A stretch of DNA of 64,000 bases from Sporosarcina sp. Marseille-Q4063 (lineage in GTDB: Bacteria > Bacillota > Bacilli > Bacillales_A > Planococcaceae). The DNA lies in assembly GCF_018309085.1 (NCBI RefSeq), contig NZ_CP070502.1, forward strand, positions 1,612,001 to 1,676,000, given 5' to 3'. Under the pieces are notes generated by a model that saw only the letters and a program-made list of their open reading frames with translations, was not told the DNA's origin and made no database searches. Made by a program: the position numbers and the translations under genes. Of the stretch, positions 26,999 through 35,589 are shown piece after piece (the stretch's first letter is position 1; every line of letters starts with the position of its first letter).

Positions 26999-27337
26999 AT
27001 GGAGACGCATAAAAATCACATTCTCGAGACCAAACATTGTACATGTCCGCCGTGCAAACAAGTTGGTTGTCGAAAAGAGCTTTGCGATACGGAGTTTACA
27101 ATTCGATTAGAAGGGCTTGAAAATAGTATTACCTACAGACTCTACAGGCTACTTTGGAATGAAGTTATTCTTAAGTTGGACAACGGAAATAAAATTCAAG
27201 GCACCCTAAACTTTGTCGGATTCAATTTTGTGGAGATTATTACCGGAGACCCCAGCGAAGATAGACCACATGAAAAAGGACAATCATCAATTATCTCGGT
27301 TAAGGATATAGATAGGGTTGAATTAGTTTGTTTTTGA
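26999..27337 (+). CDS. Cys-rich N-terminus plus Sm/DUF2642-like small barrel protein
   Basis: 112 residues from the ATG at 26999 (GAGGAAAA upstream). The first 35 residues hold five Cys (CTCPPCKQVGC, ELC). The second half has the pattern of a small five-stranded barrel: NEVILKLDNGNKIQGTLNFVGFNFVEII, then SVKDIDRVELV, like the DUF2642/spore-coat Sm-like proteins. The sigma-K-type -10 upstream and the resemblance to MnxE/MnxF-type proteins nearby suggest a spore-surface role. No enzymatic function is implied. Confidence 0.6.
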   Translation: METHKNHILETKHCTCPPCKQVGCRKELCDTEFTIRLEGLENSITYRLYRLLWNEVILKLDNGNKIQGTLNFVGFNFVEIITGDPSEDRPHEKGQSSIISVKDIDRVELVCF

Positions 27338-27398
27338 TGGAGAATGCTGAATAGATTTCTTTATATAACAAGTTAAACTGAGTATTTTCTATAAAAAT

Positions 27399-27487
27399 GC
27401 TTCGGCGCTGGTGGATGCCTCCCGCGATAAGCCAGACAGAAGACCACTGTCTGGCTTATCGCTCCAGCTACCACTGGTAAGGCGCCT
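27399..27487. repeat. Palindromic intergenic element B
   Basis: Core arms CGATAAGCCAGACAG (27425-27439) and CTGTCTGGCTTATCG (27447-27461) pair perfectly over 15 bp around a 7-nt loop; GGCGC and GCGCC lie outside. The layout equals that of element A at 17785-17922, with ATAAGC shared but the rest of the core different on both arms. No gene is supported between 27338 and 27873. Confidence 0.75.
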
Positions 27488-27680
27488 ACGCTGGATTTAC
27501 TTGGTAGATTTTTGACGTTTCTATAATTTGAGAGTGGATATTGTAGAAAACTAAATATCTTCCTATGAGGAAATGAAGTAAAAACCGTCTATTGTAGTAA
27601 CGGGTTCTCTTCATAGGTGCAAACGAGCAAATAACATACAATTTCGCACTTCAAATAACATCATATTAGACCAGCAATTG

Positions 27681-27716
27681 GCACTGCAATTCAATTCGCA
27701 GTGCTTTTTTGTTTTA
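27681..27716 (+). terminator. Orphan terminator
   Basis: GCACTGC / GCAGTGC followed by T6. No convincing reading frame precedes it. An inverted repeat CCTATGAgGA/TCTTCATAGG lies about 80 nt upstream, so a small RNA or gene remnant in 27540-27716 is possible. Confidence 0.7.
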
Positions 27717-27873
27717 TAAAACAACGAAAGTACGTTTTAACAAAATGATGAAAACCCTTCCGATTAATAATCGGACAAGATGCTCCACATTTAAAAATAA
27801 CAGAAGGTTTTAACTTGCATGGTAATTTGTAAGTGTTGGCGGTATAATAGAATAACGGAATAGGTGATGATAA

Positions 27874-28458
27874 ATGACTTTCTTATATTTTATAGTTGGG
27901 TACTGTGCTTTATATTTAGTGATTTGGTTACATGAAGTTGGACATGGGGTCGTATATGCAAAATATAAATGCAAAGACAATCCTTTTAAGGTTCATGTGC
28001 CATTCTATTTATTCTTCTCTACACCCCAGCCTGTTGATGAAAAAAAGGCACAAACTCTAAATGGTAAACAGTATTTTAATGTTGGAATAGCGGGAATAAT
28101 AGTGAATCTGCTTATTGGTATCCCTATATCCTTCCTTTTACTAAACATCGAGTTTAATAACTCTATTTTAGTTTTCTTTTTTTATTCTTTTGCCTTATTT
28201 CATTTAGTGGAGGCTGCAAGTTACTTGACAATTAGCAATGTTTTTCTTGCAAGTGATATGATAACTGTACAAAACTACAAACCAAAATTAAGAATACCCT
28301 TATTTTTAATAGGAATATTCTTAGTTGTCCTAATCACTTTCATGCTAATCAAAAGTCCTGAAAGTTGGAAACTGGGATACATTATTTCAATAATAATCAT
28401 GATTTCATGCATGGGATTAGGAAGAATCGTCTTTAGCCGAAGAACACGGACTGCGTAG
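27874..28458 (+). CDS. M50-like membrane metalloprotease (HExxH)
   Basis: 194 residues, mostly hydrophobic with five to six helices. HEVGH lies in the first helix (YLVIWLHEVGHGVVYA), followed by a FNVGIAGIIVNLLIGIP helix like the second motif of site-2 proteases, and SDM in a later segment as a candidate third ligand site. This fits a minimal M50-family intramembrane protease. AGGTGAT precedes the ATG, and a terminator follows. Codon use looks more A/T-rich than in flanking genes, and the gene sits alone among repeats, so lateral acquisition is possible. Substrate unknown. Confidence 0.65.
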   Translation: MTFLYFIVGYCALYLVIWLHEVGHGVVYAKYKCKDNPFKVHVPFYLFFSTPQPVDEKKAQTLNGKQYFNVGIAGIIVNLLIGIPISFLLLNIEFNNSILVFFFYSFALFHLVEAASYLTISNVFLASDMITVQNYKPKLRIPLFLIGIFLVVLITFMLIKSPESWKLGYIISIIIMISCMGLGRIVFSRRTRTA

Positions 28459-28525
28459 GTAACTCGTGTTCTTATTGCACTAACGGGGCATTATATACAG
28501 ATTAGTTCAATAGGAATGAAGAAAA

Positions 28526-28551
28526 TGCTGAACATTAATTCAGCACTTTTT
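28526..28551 (+). terminator. Terminator of the M50-like gene
   Basis: TGCTGAA / TTCAGCA with a CATTAA loop and a C-T5 tail. Confidence 0.8.
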
Positions 28552-28821
28552 ATCGTGTATAATATCATCCGAGCTATACGCTCGCTGAGCGTTCCCAGTC
28601 GTTATGCGGGTGTATCTTTTTTTGTTTATAAAGGCTTAAATAGTTATAGTTTTTTCGCAAAACAATGTGGTAAATATTAGCGACCTAACTGGTAAGGGGT
28701 TTGGTACGTCAATTGGCAACCTTGCATTAGCAATTGTAACCCACCCAATTGATATGCGGATTATGATAAACCAATTTATTGAAAAAACACCCAAAAACCC
28801 TAATACAACAATAAAAAAGGA

Positions 28822-28856
28822 GGGACCAAAACCATTGTGGTTTATAGTCCCTTTTC
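28822..28856 (+). terminator. Orphan hairpin terminator
   Basis: GGGACcaAAACCA / TGGTTTatAGTCCC with a TTG loop and a T-run. It has no convincing gene in front; 28556-29027 is otherwise empty. Confidence 0.65.
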
Positions 28857-29027
28857 GTATGTTTTTTTAACGTTTTGCACCTTTCAAGAGAACCGTTACT
28901 ATTGTAGATGGCTTTTTTGCTTACTGTTGTTGTTTCAAATTTGCATGCACTCATAAGATTTTGCTAACAAATCGGTACCTTCTACCCCAATAATAACTTC
29001 ATTTGTATAGTGAATTAGTTGATTGTA

Positions 29028-29260
29028 GTGGAGGGCGGCGACTCCAGCCGAATCAGCGAAGTGCGAAAGAGAAGTTCACTCTTTCCTTAGCCCAGACCCT
29101 GCAGGAAGAGCCGTCACGAAGAACGGCTTTTGCGACCGAAAAGCGGAGCGTTTGGGAGCACGGTTTTAGCGACGAAGCGGCTGGGAAAGATTGAACTGTA
29201 TCTTTCCGCACTTGTCCGCTCGCCCGAAGGAAAGCGTCCGCCCGCAACGAAAATCAACGA
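29028..29260. repeat. Large palindromic intergenic element C
   Basis: A GC-richer block starting GGAGGGCGGCGACTCC and ending AAAGCGTCCGCCCGC, so the ends are inverted (GGGCGG/CCGCCC). Inside, 29061-29086 (GTGCGAAAGAG...CTTTCC) pairs with 29184-29211 (GGAAAGA...TTTCCGCAC), and CCCAG/CTGGG and CCGTC..ACGG pair further in. It resembles a dispersed repeat I recall from many Bacillaceae intergenic regions. Short frames that cross it on both strands are not believed. Confidence 0.7.
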
Positions 29261-29262
29261 AC

Positions 29263-29306
29263 ATATAAAAACCGTGTACTTGAATAAGAACTGTTCAAGT
29301 CACGGT
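29263..29306 (-). terminator. Terminator of the mnx operon
   Basis: On the minus strand ACCGTGACTTGAA pairs with TTCAAGTACACGGT (one bulge) and a TTTTTATA tail follows, just after the last gene of the operon. Confidence 0.8.
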
Positions 29307-29321
29307 AAATTTCGGATTTTT

Positions 29322-30005
29322 TTACAAGTTAACAGCTATTAACGACACTTCCTCAATCGGTATGACATTCCTCTTTCCATCTACATCCACCGTGATTGAT
29401 TCTTTATTTGCATCGGATATAACCCCTTCGATAATCATGTCTTCAAGCGTTACTTTAACTCGTTTATCTTCTAGTAAACGTAAATAGATATCCAAAGGGA
29501 TTCCGAAAAACAGCTGGATCAATTTTGGTGAGGAAGCAACGGCTTCACCGAAATGAGCGGTTAATTTGCGTTGTAATGATGGTTTCAAACCGTCAATTTT
29601 CGACTCCGGATAGGGCTCTGCGTACTTTCCATATGGCTGTATCCCATCAATCTTGTCAAATGGAACTAGAGTTGTATGCCTATTTTCCCGTAGAACCAGA
29701 AAATCAGATCCAACTAAGGTGACGACCCCTATAACTTTTTCATCCTTATGGTTCGCGATTTCAACACGAAGTCCGGTCAATCCGTCAAAAACCTTTCGAT
29801 AGGTTTCATTGGACGAACGGCTATCTGATAGCGCCAAATCAAGCAGCAGCTCATTTGTATCCCTTATTTGTTCTATCAACTTAGCCAATTCATCTGGGGG
29901 CAAACAATCCGCCGGGGAAGGAAGTTGCGGCGAAGGAAATCGTTCAGGACAACAATGTTCTTCTTCATGCAATTTATCTTCATTATCCATATCGTCACAA
30001 CCCAT
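29322..30005 (-). CDS. Two-barrel Sm/DUF2642-like protein downstream of mnxG
   Basis: 227 residues. After an acidic, Pro-rich N-terminus come two copies of a small beta-barrel pattern: LRVEIANHKDEKVIGVVTLVGSDFLVLREN..TLVPFDKIDGI (about 78-122) and KRVKVTLEDMIIEGVISDANKESITVDVDG..VIPIEEVSLIAV (about 183-225). The start overlaps the mnxG stop by 11 nt, so it is translationally coupled and belongs to the mnx operon; an ATG at 29990 is the alternative start. Similar two-barrel layout is seen in MnxD. I know of no name for it. It may be an accessory or anchor subunit of the Mnx complex (inference). Confidence 0.75.
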   Translation of the reverse strand: MGCDDMDNEDKLHEEEHCCPERFPSPQLPSPADCLPPDELAKLIEQIRDTNELLLDLALSDSRSSNETYRKVFDGLTGLRVEIANHKDEKVIGVVTLVGSDFLVLRENRHTTLVPFDKIDGIQPYGKYAEPYPESKIDGLKPSLQRKLTAHFGEAVASSPKLIQLFFGIPLDIYLRLLEDKRVKVTLEDMIIEGVISDANKESITVDVDGKRNVIPIEEVSLIAVNL

Positions 30006-33000
30006 CCAAATCTATTTTTAATGGTGGCAAATGTTCTTGTAACGCGTTATAAACTCTCATGATTCCCCACATGCCTTGCTCGATGTCCCATTGAATATTT
30101 CCAGAGCGGTACATATAATCTCCTGGATGGTTCCCGTAAGCACCGGCTCCGCCCAACAGTTCTAGATTTCGCACGGCGCCTGCAACGTTGAATCCAACGA
30201 ATGATTCCGTTCGCGAATTGATATCCTTTGTATCGAAACGAAAGCGATGTCCATGAAGATTGAACGTGTGTGACCTACGTCGTTCTGACGGTGTGACTAA
30301 TCGAATTGTTACTGGATCCCCTACATAACTTTCAAACAAAGGGGTTGCTGGATCCCCAAACACATGAGAACTAAATAAATCATGTAGCACTTTTTCTTTT
30401 TGATAGCGGTTAATTAACCGTTCACTTCGATAATTAAAACCGCGTGAGCCTTGGTCATACGTATCAAGTAAATCCTCATCAATCTCTGGCGGCGGCAACA
30501 AAATGCCGTCAACCGGATCGAAAATGACTTGGTTATTTTTATCGAGTAGTCTCACGCCGTCATGCATAATCATGACAAATTCTCGTATTTCCGGTAAAAA
30601 AGGATTGCGCAAAATAACATTCGCTCCGGTTCGAACCGGCTTCAACGTATATGGATCCAAATATTCGGTTCCCCTTGGTTCCGCGATAAAAGCCCCAAAT
30701 GCACCGTGCGATTTATGGTTTCGTATATCTGCCATATCCCACATACCGCAGGCGCCTACTTGAGATACTACCCACCAACGATAGGTTCTTTTTTCACCAG
30801 GTCCAATCGTTTGGTCTCCGTTAAATCCAACAGTCTCCCCTGCCGAATTTTTCACATCATATTGAATTAGTTGGGGGTGCAGCGAAATTCGTAAGGACGG
30901 TGGATAAAACGCTTGCTCTTTCACTTCAGGATAAGGATGAATCCCATCTTTGAAGGGGAATTTATCGAATTCCAACAGACTCGTTAACGTTACTTCCACG
31001 GTATCGCCGACATTGGCCCGAATAATTAAAGGTTCTGGATTTTTCGTTCCTTTTACAATCGCGTCCATATCCTCTCGAAGCGCGAAAATAATTCCATGCG
31101 GATCATGATCACCGAAATCGTTATAAACTATCGGACATTGGAAAGCGACTATATCAAAATAGCGGACTGGCCCATTTTCCACGGGAATAAGCACGGGATT
31201 TTCTGCTTGCGGCGGCTTTTTCCCATTACATTCTGGCAGCGGCTTTGAACGCTTTGATGGTTTCGGTCTATCTGATAGAGGAATTAAATCCGGCACTTTT
31301 TCATCATAAGCGCGGATTAACCCCCAAAGCCCGTTCCATAAATCTTCTTCTGTCTCGAACGCCCATAAATAATCGCCGGAACGTGGAATATACGTTTCCA
31401 TCGTGAACGATTCAGAAATTCCGATATGCTGTTGCTCTTCTTGATTTGAATCCAAACTTCCGCGTTCTTTCAGCCAACTTAATCCATGAACGTTAAAGCT
31501 ATGAGATTCTTCTTGAGCACCTTGAAGAAGGCGAATGCGAATTGAATCTCCTTCGTAAGCTCTCAATATTGGCGTGATTGGGTCGCCGTGAGTATAGGAA
31601 CTGAACGAATACGCTGGATCAGCATCAGGACCTAGTCGAAATTGCAAAGGTTCATTTTTATAATTCACACCAAATAAACCCGGGTCATCATCAGATCCTG
31701 GAAACTTCGGCGGTTGAAGGGGTTTGCCATTTTTATCGAACAACAAAGCGAAGTCTTGAACAAATAATGCAAAATCGCGATAATCAGGAATTAGTGGATT
31801 ACTAGAAGTGATTTGCGTTCCATGAACGACTTCCTCTCCTGTCTTGCAATCTAAAAACTTGGTGAACCGTGGATGTACAACGCCCGTTCCGAATACGCCA
31901 TGTTGCTGATGCGCGTTTGGATACATATGATCATGGAAAAACCATGCTTTCAACTCGACGTCAGCGTAATAGGAGTATTGCATCGTTTCGCCCGGTAAAA
32001 TGGAAGAATCATAATTCCATCCGACATTCGCCCCATCATTAACCAATACATCAAATTTTACAAAGTGGATATGAAATCCTGTCTCGTATGTTCTTGTCAC
32101 AAGTTGAAACGCATCCCCGTCAAGAATATGAGGCAATCTATTCGTGTAATTAATGTGGAAACAAGTATGAGCTGACGCATGAATTACGAGAGGTTCAGGT
32201 TCTTTCTCCCCTGAACAAACAGCTTCCAAGTCTTCATCTAAAACATAAACCCTTCCCTTTGGGTCATGCCAACCTTGCTTATTATAGGTAACTGGCAACT
32301 CGATTAGTGAAATGTTATACACCTTCACCGGTGCTTCTCCAATACATGGGTCTGTAAATACCGCACCCGGTCTTGGTTTTTCAATAGCAGCATTTTTCTC
32401 TAACTCAGTCAAACCCCTGCCGCCAACAATTCCAAGTGGCGGACGCGGCGCCTTGTATCCTACTTTTCCGGGAATGAAATTTGGAAATCCTGGCTTTAAT
32501 TTTGTCGGTTTTGGCGGTGCTTTCCGGTCGGGTAATGGTTGCAATGATTTAATCGGAACGCCGTTAGGATAGCACTGGCTGCCATCTTGAAGTGTATTAA
32601 AAACCCGATTCATCCCCCACATTCCGGCCGCAAAATGTGGATATAGATGACAGTGAATAACTGCATCTCCAAAAGACCCTTGCAAACTACCCAATCCGTA
32701 TAGCGGTTCAATCGTGTAATGCGACTGCGGGCTTGTCGCTTGCGCATCGAAAATTTCAGAAGAAAGGTCCTGCGTGTCGCTCAACCATTGATGAACATGA
32801 TAATGAAAGACGTGCGTTTCTTTTACCCCGCCGTGGACAACTCTAATTTTTGCAGGGTCACCGATATATCCTCGTAGAATTGGCGTAGACGGATCCCCGT
32901 AAACCCATGAATCATGATGGACTTCTTCTCCCTCACAATTTGGACAAACAACACCTTCAGTAATTAACTGTTGGCGCCTATTCACAGGTTCATACCGGTA

Positions 33001-33654
33001 ATTAGCCCCGTGAAATGATTCCTCTTCCTGGTTCGTTAAATGATTTATCGGACGATTCCCCGTTAAATCATCAACTTCCATTTCGTCATGAAAAACCCAA
33101 GCATATTCCCGAAAAGACGGCAAAATCGGGTGATGAATGTCAGCATATACACCGCTATTCATCGGCTTTCCCGTTTCGGGATCGGTCCACCAAGAAAAGC
33201 GTTTCTGAACAAACAACGCGCCGAACAGACCATTCGAATTAGAACCATTTTCACCACTTGACGGATTTGCTAAATCGGAAAAATAATACGTTCCTTCTTT
33301 AACGGCATGGATTCGATATAAATAAGAATCATCGGGAGAAACTGTACTTTCATCATTCAATCCAACGTTCACACCGTCAGCATTTCTCACATCATATTCA
33401 GCTTGTTGAAAATGGAGGCCCACGTGGAAGGATAATTGATTTTCAAGCAGAATCTCCACTGTATCTCCTTCATTTGCCCGAATAATTAGGGGTTGAACAA
33501 GGTCAACGGGAGAGAAAGGATTTTTCTCAACCATTTTCTTTACTTTCTGTTCATTTTCTTTTAATACGAAGATCATTCCATTTGGATTATGATCTCCGAA
33601 CGAGTTCAAAACGATTCGAATTGGAATCGCTACCGCATGGTATCTTCTTATCAT
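29995..33654 (-). CDS. mnxG: MnxG, giant multicopper oxidase (Mn(II) oxidase)
   Basis: MnxG of marine Bacillus SG-1 spores oxidises Mn(II) to Mn(III) and Mn(IV) oxide with O2. This protein is 1219 residues from the ATG at 33654 (AAAGGAGG upstream; a TTG at 33675 precedes that site), nearly the SG-1 length (about 1217). Repeated cupredoxin units are visible. Copper motifs: HVFHYHVH (His281, 284, 286, 288), HCHLYPHFAAGM (His334-Cys335-His336, His340, Met345: the type 1/trinuclear signature), HIH at 528-530, HDHMYPNAHQQH (574-585), HSFNVHG (718-723) and a C-terminal HTFNLHGHRF. The HCH signature lies in the N-terminal third rather than at the end, so the copper sites are permuted relative to laccases. 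A CPNC pair lies near 237-240. It is the last named gene of mnxABCDEFG. Confidence 0.93.
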   Translation of the reverse strand: MIRRYHAVAIPIRIVLNSFGDHNPNGMIFVLKENEQKVKKMVEKNPFSPVDLVQPLIIRANEGDTVEILLENQLSFHVGLHFQQAEYDVRNADGVNVGLNDESTVSPDDSYLYRIHAVKEGTYYFSDLANPSSGENGSNSNGLFGALFVQKRFSWWTDPETGKPMNSGVYADIHHPILPSFREYAWVFHDEMEVDDLTGNRPINHLTNQEEESFHGANYRYEPVNRRQQLITEGVVCPNCEGEEVHHDSWVYGDPSTPILRGYIGDPAKIRVVHGGVKETHVFHYHVHQWLSDTQDLSSEIFDAQATSPQSHYTIEPLYGLGSLQGSFGDAVIHCHLYPHFAAGMWGMNRVFNTLQDGSQCYPNGVPIKSLQPLPDRKAPPKPTKLKPGFPNFIPGKVGYKAPRPPLGIVGGRGLTELEKNAAIEKPRPGAVFTDPCIGEAPVKVYNISLIELPVTYNKQGWHDPKGRVYVLDEDLEAVCSGEKEPEPLVIHASAHTCFHINYTNRLPHILDGDAFQLVTRTYETGFHIHFVKFDVLVNDGANVGWNYDSSILPGETMQYSYYADVELKAWFFHDHMYPNAHQQHGVFGTGVVHPRFTKFLDCKTGEEVVHGTQITSSNPLIPDYRDFALFVQDFALLFDKNGKPLQPPKFPGSDDDPGLFGVNYKNEPLQFRLGPDADPAYSFSSYTHGDPITPILRAYEGDSIRIRLLQGAQEESHSFNVHGLSWLKERGSLDSNQEEQQHIGISESFTMETYIPRSGDYLWAFETEEDLWNGLWGLIRAYDEKVPDLIPLSDRPKPSKRSKPLPECNGKKPPQAENPVLIPVENGPVRYFDIVAFQCPIVYNDFGDHDPHGIIFALREDMDAIVKGTKNPEPLIIRANVGDTVEVTLTSLLEFDKFPFKDGIHPYPEVKEQAFYPPSLRISLHPQLIQYDVKNSAGETVGFNGDQTIGPGEKRTYRWWVVSQVGACGMWDMADIRNHKSHGAFGAFIAEPRGTEYLDPYTLKPVRTGANVILRNPFLPEIREFVMIMHDGVRLLDKNNQVIFDPVDGILLPPPEIDEDLLDTYDQGSRGFNYRSERLINRYQKEKVLHDLFSSHVFGDPATPLFESYVGDPVTIRLVTPSERRRSHTFNLHGHRFRFDTKDINSRTESFVGFNVAGAVRNLELLGGAGAYGNHPGDYMYRSGNIQWDIEQGMWGIMRVYNALQEHLPPLKIDLDGL

Positions 33655-33671
33655 GGGATACCTCCTTTCTA

Positions 33672-33959
33672 TCAATCTTTCAATTCAGGTATTTTCGGAC
33701 CGAGTCCTGTTTCTATATAAAAAACATCAATTGAGTGAATATGCAAGGTCCATTCTTTCCCTTCCAAGGCGGGGATGGAAGTCGTCTCGACAGCCAATAA
33801 GGCCATGTCATTGGTCAATGATTTAATCGTGCCAATAAACATAAACGGGAAAGCTTCTGTTAATATAAACACCCGCCGTCCGATATTTTTCCTGAAATGT
33901 TCAATAATCCCCTCATCCTTACTGGCATTAATCGATTTACTTTCACGATTAGTTGTCAT
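33672..33959 (-). CDS. mnxF: MnxF, small accessory subunit of Mn oxidase
   Basis: 95 residues directly upstream of mnxG (18 bp to its start). In SG-1, MnxE and MnxF bind MnxG in the purified oxidase complex and can bind copper. The sequence has an N-terminal charged part and a barrel-like pattern (GRRVFILTEAFPFMFIGTIKSLTNDMALLAVE..WTLHIHSIDVFYIE), Sm/DUF2642-like. An H-x-H pair (HIHS) near the end could bind metal. The start is ATG behind GAGGGG. Assignment is by operon position and size. Confidence 0.83.
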   Translation of the reverse strand: MTTNRESKSINASKDEGIIEHFRKNIGRRVFILTEAFPFMFIGTIKSLTNDMALLAVETTSIPALEGKEWTLHIHSIDVFYIETGLGPKIPELKD

Positions 33960-33977
33960 GTTTACCCCTCTCTTTGA

Positions 33978-34268
33978 TCATAATAACGGGAATACCTCAT
34001 CACTTGGAACTTCGGTCGTGAAGGATACAATTTGTTCAAGCGGAATACTAAGCGGAAACGGAAATTCATAAAACGGTGCATTCACCATTTTTATGATGAC
34101 GGGTGAAAGTGTCAGATGCCCTTCGCCGACCTCAGTAACTCTTCCATTAAAAATCGGTCGAAAAACTTGACCTAATAAGTTAAGTTGTACCGCCCGTGTT
34201 ATGACTAAAAGTTCTTTTCCTTTCAAATTCAGTAAATCCTCATCGTGTATGAAAGCTGGTTGAACCAT
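33978..34268 (-). CDS. mnxE: MnxE, small accessory subunit of Mn oxidase
   Basis: 96 residues between mnxD and mnxF, with GGGAGG upstream of the ATG. Pattern of a small beta-barrel: KELLVITRAVQLNLLGQVFRPIFNGRVTEVGEGHLTLSPVIIKM..FPLSIPLEQIVSFTTEVP. In SG-1 the MnxE and MnxF subunits form a small-subunit assembly around MnxG; the Sm-like pattern seen here would suit a ring. Identity comes from gene order and size. Confidence 0.83.
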   Translation of the reverse strand: MVQPAFIHDEDLLNLKGKELLVITRAVQLNLLGQVFRPIFNGRVTEVGEGHLTLSPVIIKMVNAPFYEFPFPLSIPLEQIVSFTTEVPSDEVFPLL

Positions 34269-34272
34269 TTAA

Positions 34273-34953
34273 CTACCTCCCTTTCTTAACTAATAAGTTC
34301 CTCCAAATAGCAAACCATCGGACTGTGGAAACGTATTGTAATTCACTCAATTTGATTGCCTTTTCTTTATTGAAAAGCTTGAGGAAAAGTTCTTTTTTGG
34401 TTGTATTCTTTATTTTTCCGTAACAAGTTTTTTTACTTGTTCGAACTTCCACCCATAAACCTTTCCATGAATGGAGATTTGTTTGAAGTGATTCTTCAAA
34501 AAACTGTCGAACGAGTTCCTCCCTTTTGGCTACCGTGTCGCCAAATTGAAGGACGAGTTTTTGTTGCAAGTGATTGTCATAGATAAAATGTTGTTGGGAG
34601 TCGGAATAAGTAGGAAATCCAAAGGGGATAGTTGCGGATTCAATCGCTGGATAAGGAATCCAGATTCGTTTTCTTAAATCAGTAATCATGACAAAATCTC
34701 GTCCAATCGTTGACACTTTTCCTTCAGTCGTCACGGTCACGTTTTCATTAATGACAGAAGAAACGACTACTTGTTGGTGTCGTTTCATTTTAAAAAACTG
34801 CTTCAACATTACGGGTTTCCGAAGCGTTTCATCTTTTCGGGTTACCCTGAACAAGTTTTTCTGGTGAATATATTCTGTCAGCACCCTCGTTTCTTCCGAG
34901 GAAACAGCACTTGTCGGCGATGAAAATGCTTCAGGTAATTTCTTTTCTTGCAT
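34273..34953 (-). CDS. mnxD: MnxD, two-barrel protein of the Mn oxidase operon
   Basis: 226 residues. Two small-barrel patterns occur: QVVVSSVINENVTVTTEGKVSTIGRDFVMITDLRKRIWIPYPAIESATIP (about 68-118) and GLWVEVRTSKKTCYGKIKNTTKKELFLKLFNKEKAIKLSELQYV (about 168-212). This is the same design as the gene downstream of mnxG. No signal peptide. The stop is 4 bp before the mnxE start. Function of MnxD is not established; a structural role in the spore-surface complex is an inference. Confidence 0.8.
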   Translation of the reverse strand: MQEKKLPEAFSSPTSAVSSEETRVLTEYIHQKNLFRVTRKDETLRKPVMLKQFFKMKRHQQVVVSSVINENVTVTTEGKVSTIGRDFVMITDLRKRIWIPYPAIESATIPFGFPTYSDSQQHFIYDNHLQQKLVLQFGDTVAKREELVRQFFEESLQTNLHSWKGLWVEVRTSKKTCYGKIKNTTKKELFLKLFNKEKAIKLSELQYVSTVRWFAIWRNLLVKKGR

Positions 34954-34995
34954 AATGGTCGGCCTCCAATGAACTTGTGAGAAAATAAATCCAAG

Positions 34996-35589
34996 TTATT
35001 TGATTAACATCTCCAAATGGTTTGCAATCTCTTCGATATTGACGCGTTTTTTTCCTATTGCCATATCATGATGGGCTCTTATATAATCATTGGAATCGAC
35101 AATATACATGGATGTGGAGTGAGTGACAAAGCCGTCTACATTTTTTTCATAATAGAAATTAAAATACTGTGTGAATTTCTTTGTTTCTTCTAGTGATCCT
35201 CGTATAAATAACCAGTTCGGACTCGTTATTTCAAATAACTCTTTATATTGATTTATTCTCTCACTTGTATCATATTCAGGATCCAGTGTGACAGATAGGA
35301 TAATATACCGGTCATCTGCGATACCTTTTTCTCGCATCAGTTTTTGGAACTCTTTCAGGTCCCACATTGTCATGGGACAAATGTCTGGACAATTTGTAAA
35401 GAAAAACGATATTAGCTTCGGTTTATCATGAAAGTCTTGACTATTTCCATCTTCAGTTAGCGACCATTCTTCCACAGTTCCTATTTTCGGCAAATCAATC
35501 GACTGCGGCCAAAAGAGATAAAAAGCCATAAATCCAACTACCAATAAAAGCAAACTCCCTAATTTCTTCAGTGTAAATCCCTCCCTCAC
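34996..35589 (-). CDS. mnxC: MnxC, SCO1/SenC-type thioredoxin-fold protein
   Basis: 197 residues with one N-terminal membrane anchor (LGSLLLLVVGFMAFYLFW) and a SCO1/SenC domain. The copper-binding CxxxC motif is visible as NCPDICPM, the distal His is likely in FVTHSTSMYIVD, and SVTLDPEYDT matches the family. SCO proteins deliver copper to or reduce cuproenzymes, so MnxC is a candidate copper chaperone for MnxG. The GTG start at 35589 overlaps the mnxB stop (GTGA); GGGAGGG lies inside the frame, so a rare CTG start at 35571 cannot be excluded. Confidence 0.88.
   Translation of the reverse strand: MREGFTLKKLGSLLLLVVGFMAFYLFWPQSIDLPKIGTVEEWSLTEDGNSQDFHDKPKLISFFFTNCPDICPMTMWDLKEFQKLMREKGIADDRYIILSVTLDPEYDTSERINQYKELFEITSPNWLFIRGSLEETKKFTQYFNFYYEKNVDGFVTHSTSMYIVDSNDYIRAHHDMAIGKKRVNIEEIANHLEMLIK

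Noticed and set aside
28667..28870. 67-codon frame on the + strand
   Set aside because: No ribosome site at its start, composition not protein-like, and its 3' end is a terminator hairpin.
29003..29342. Three short frames on both strands
   Set aside because: They lie within palindromic element C and the mnx terminator; open frames there follow from the GC-rich repeat.
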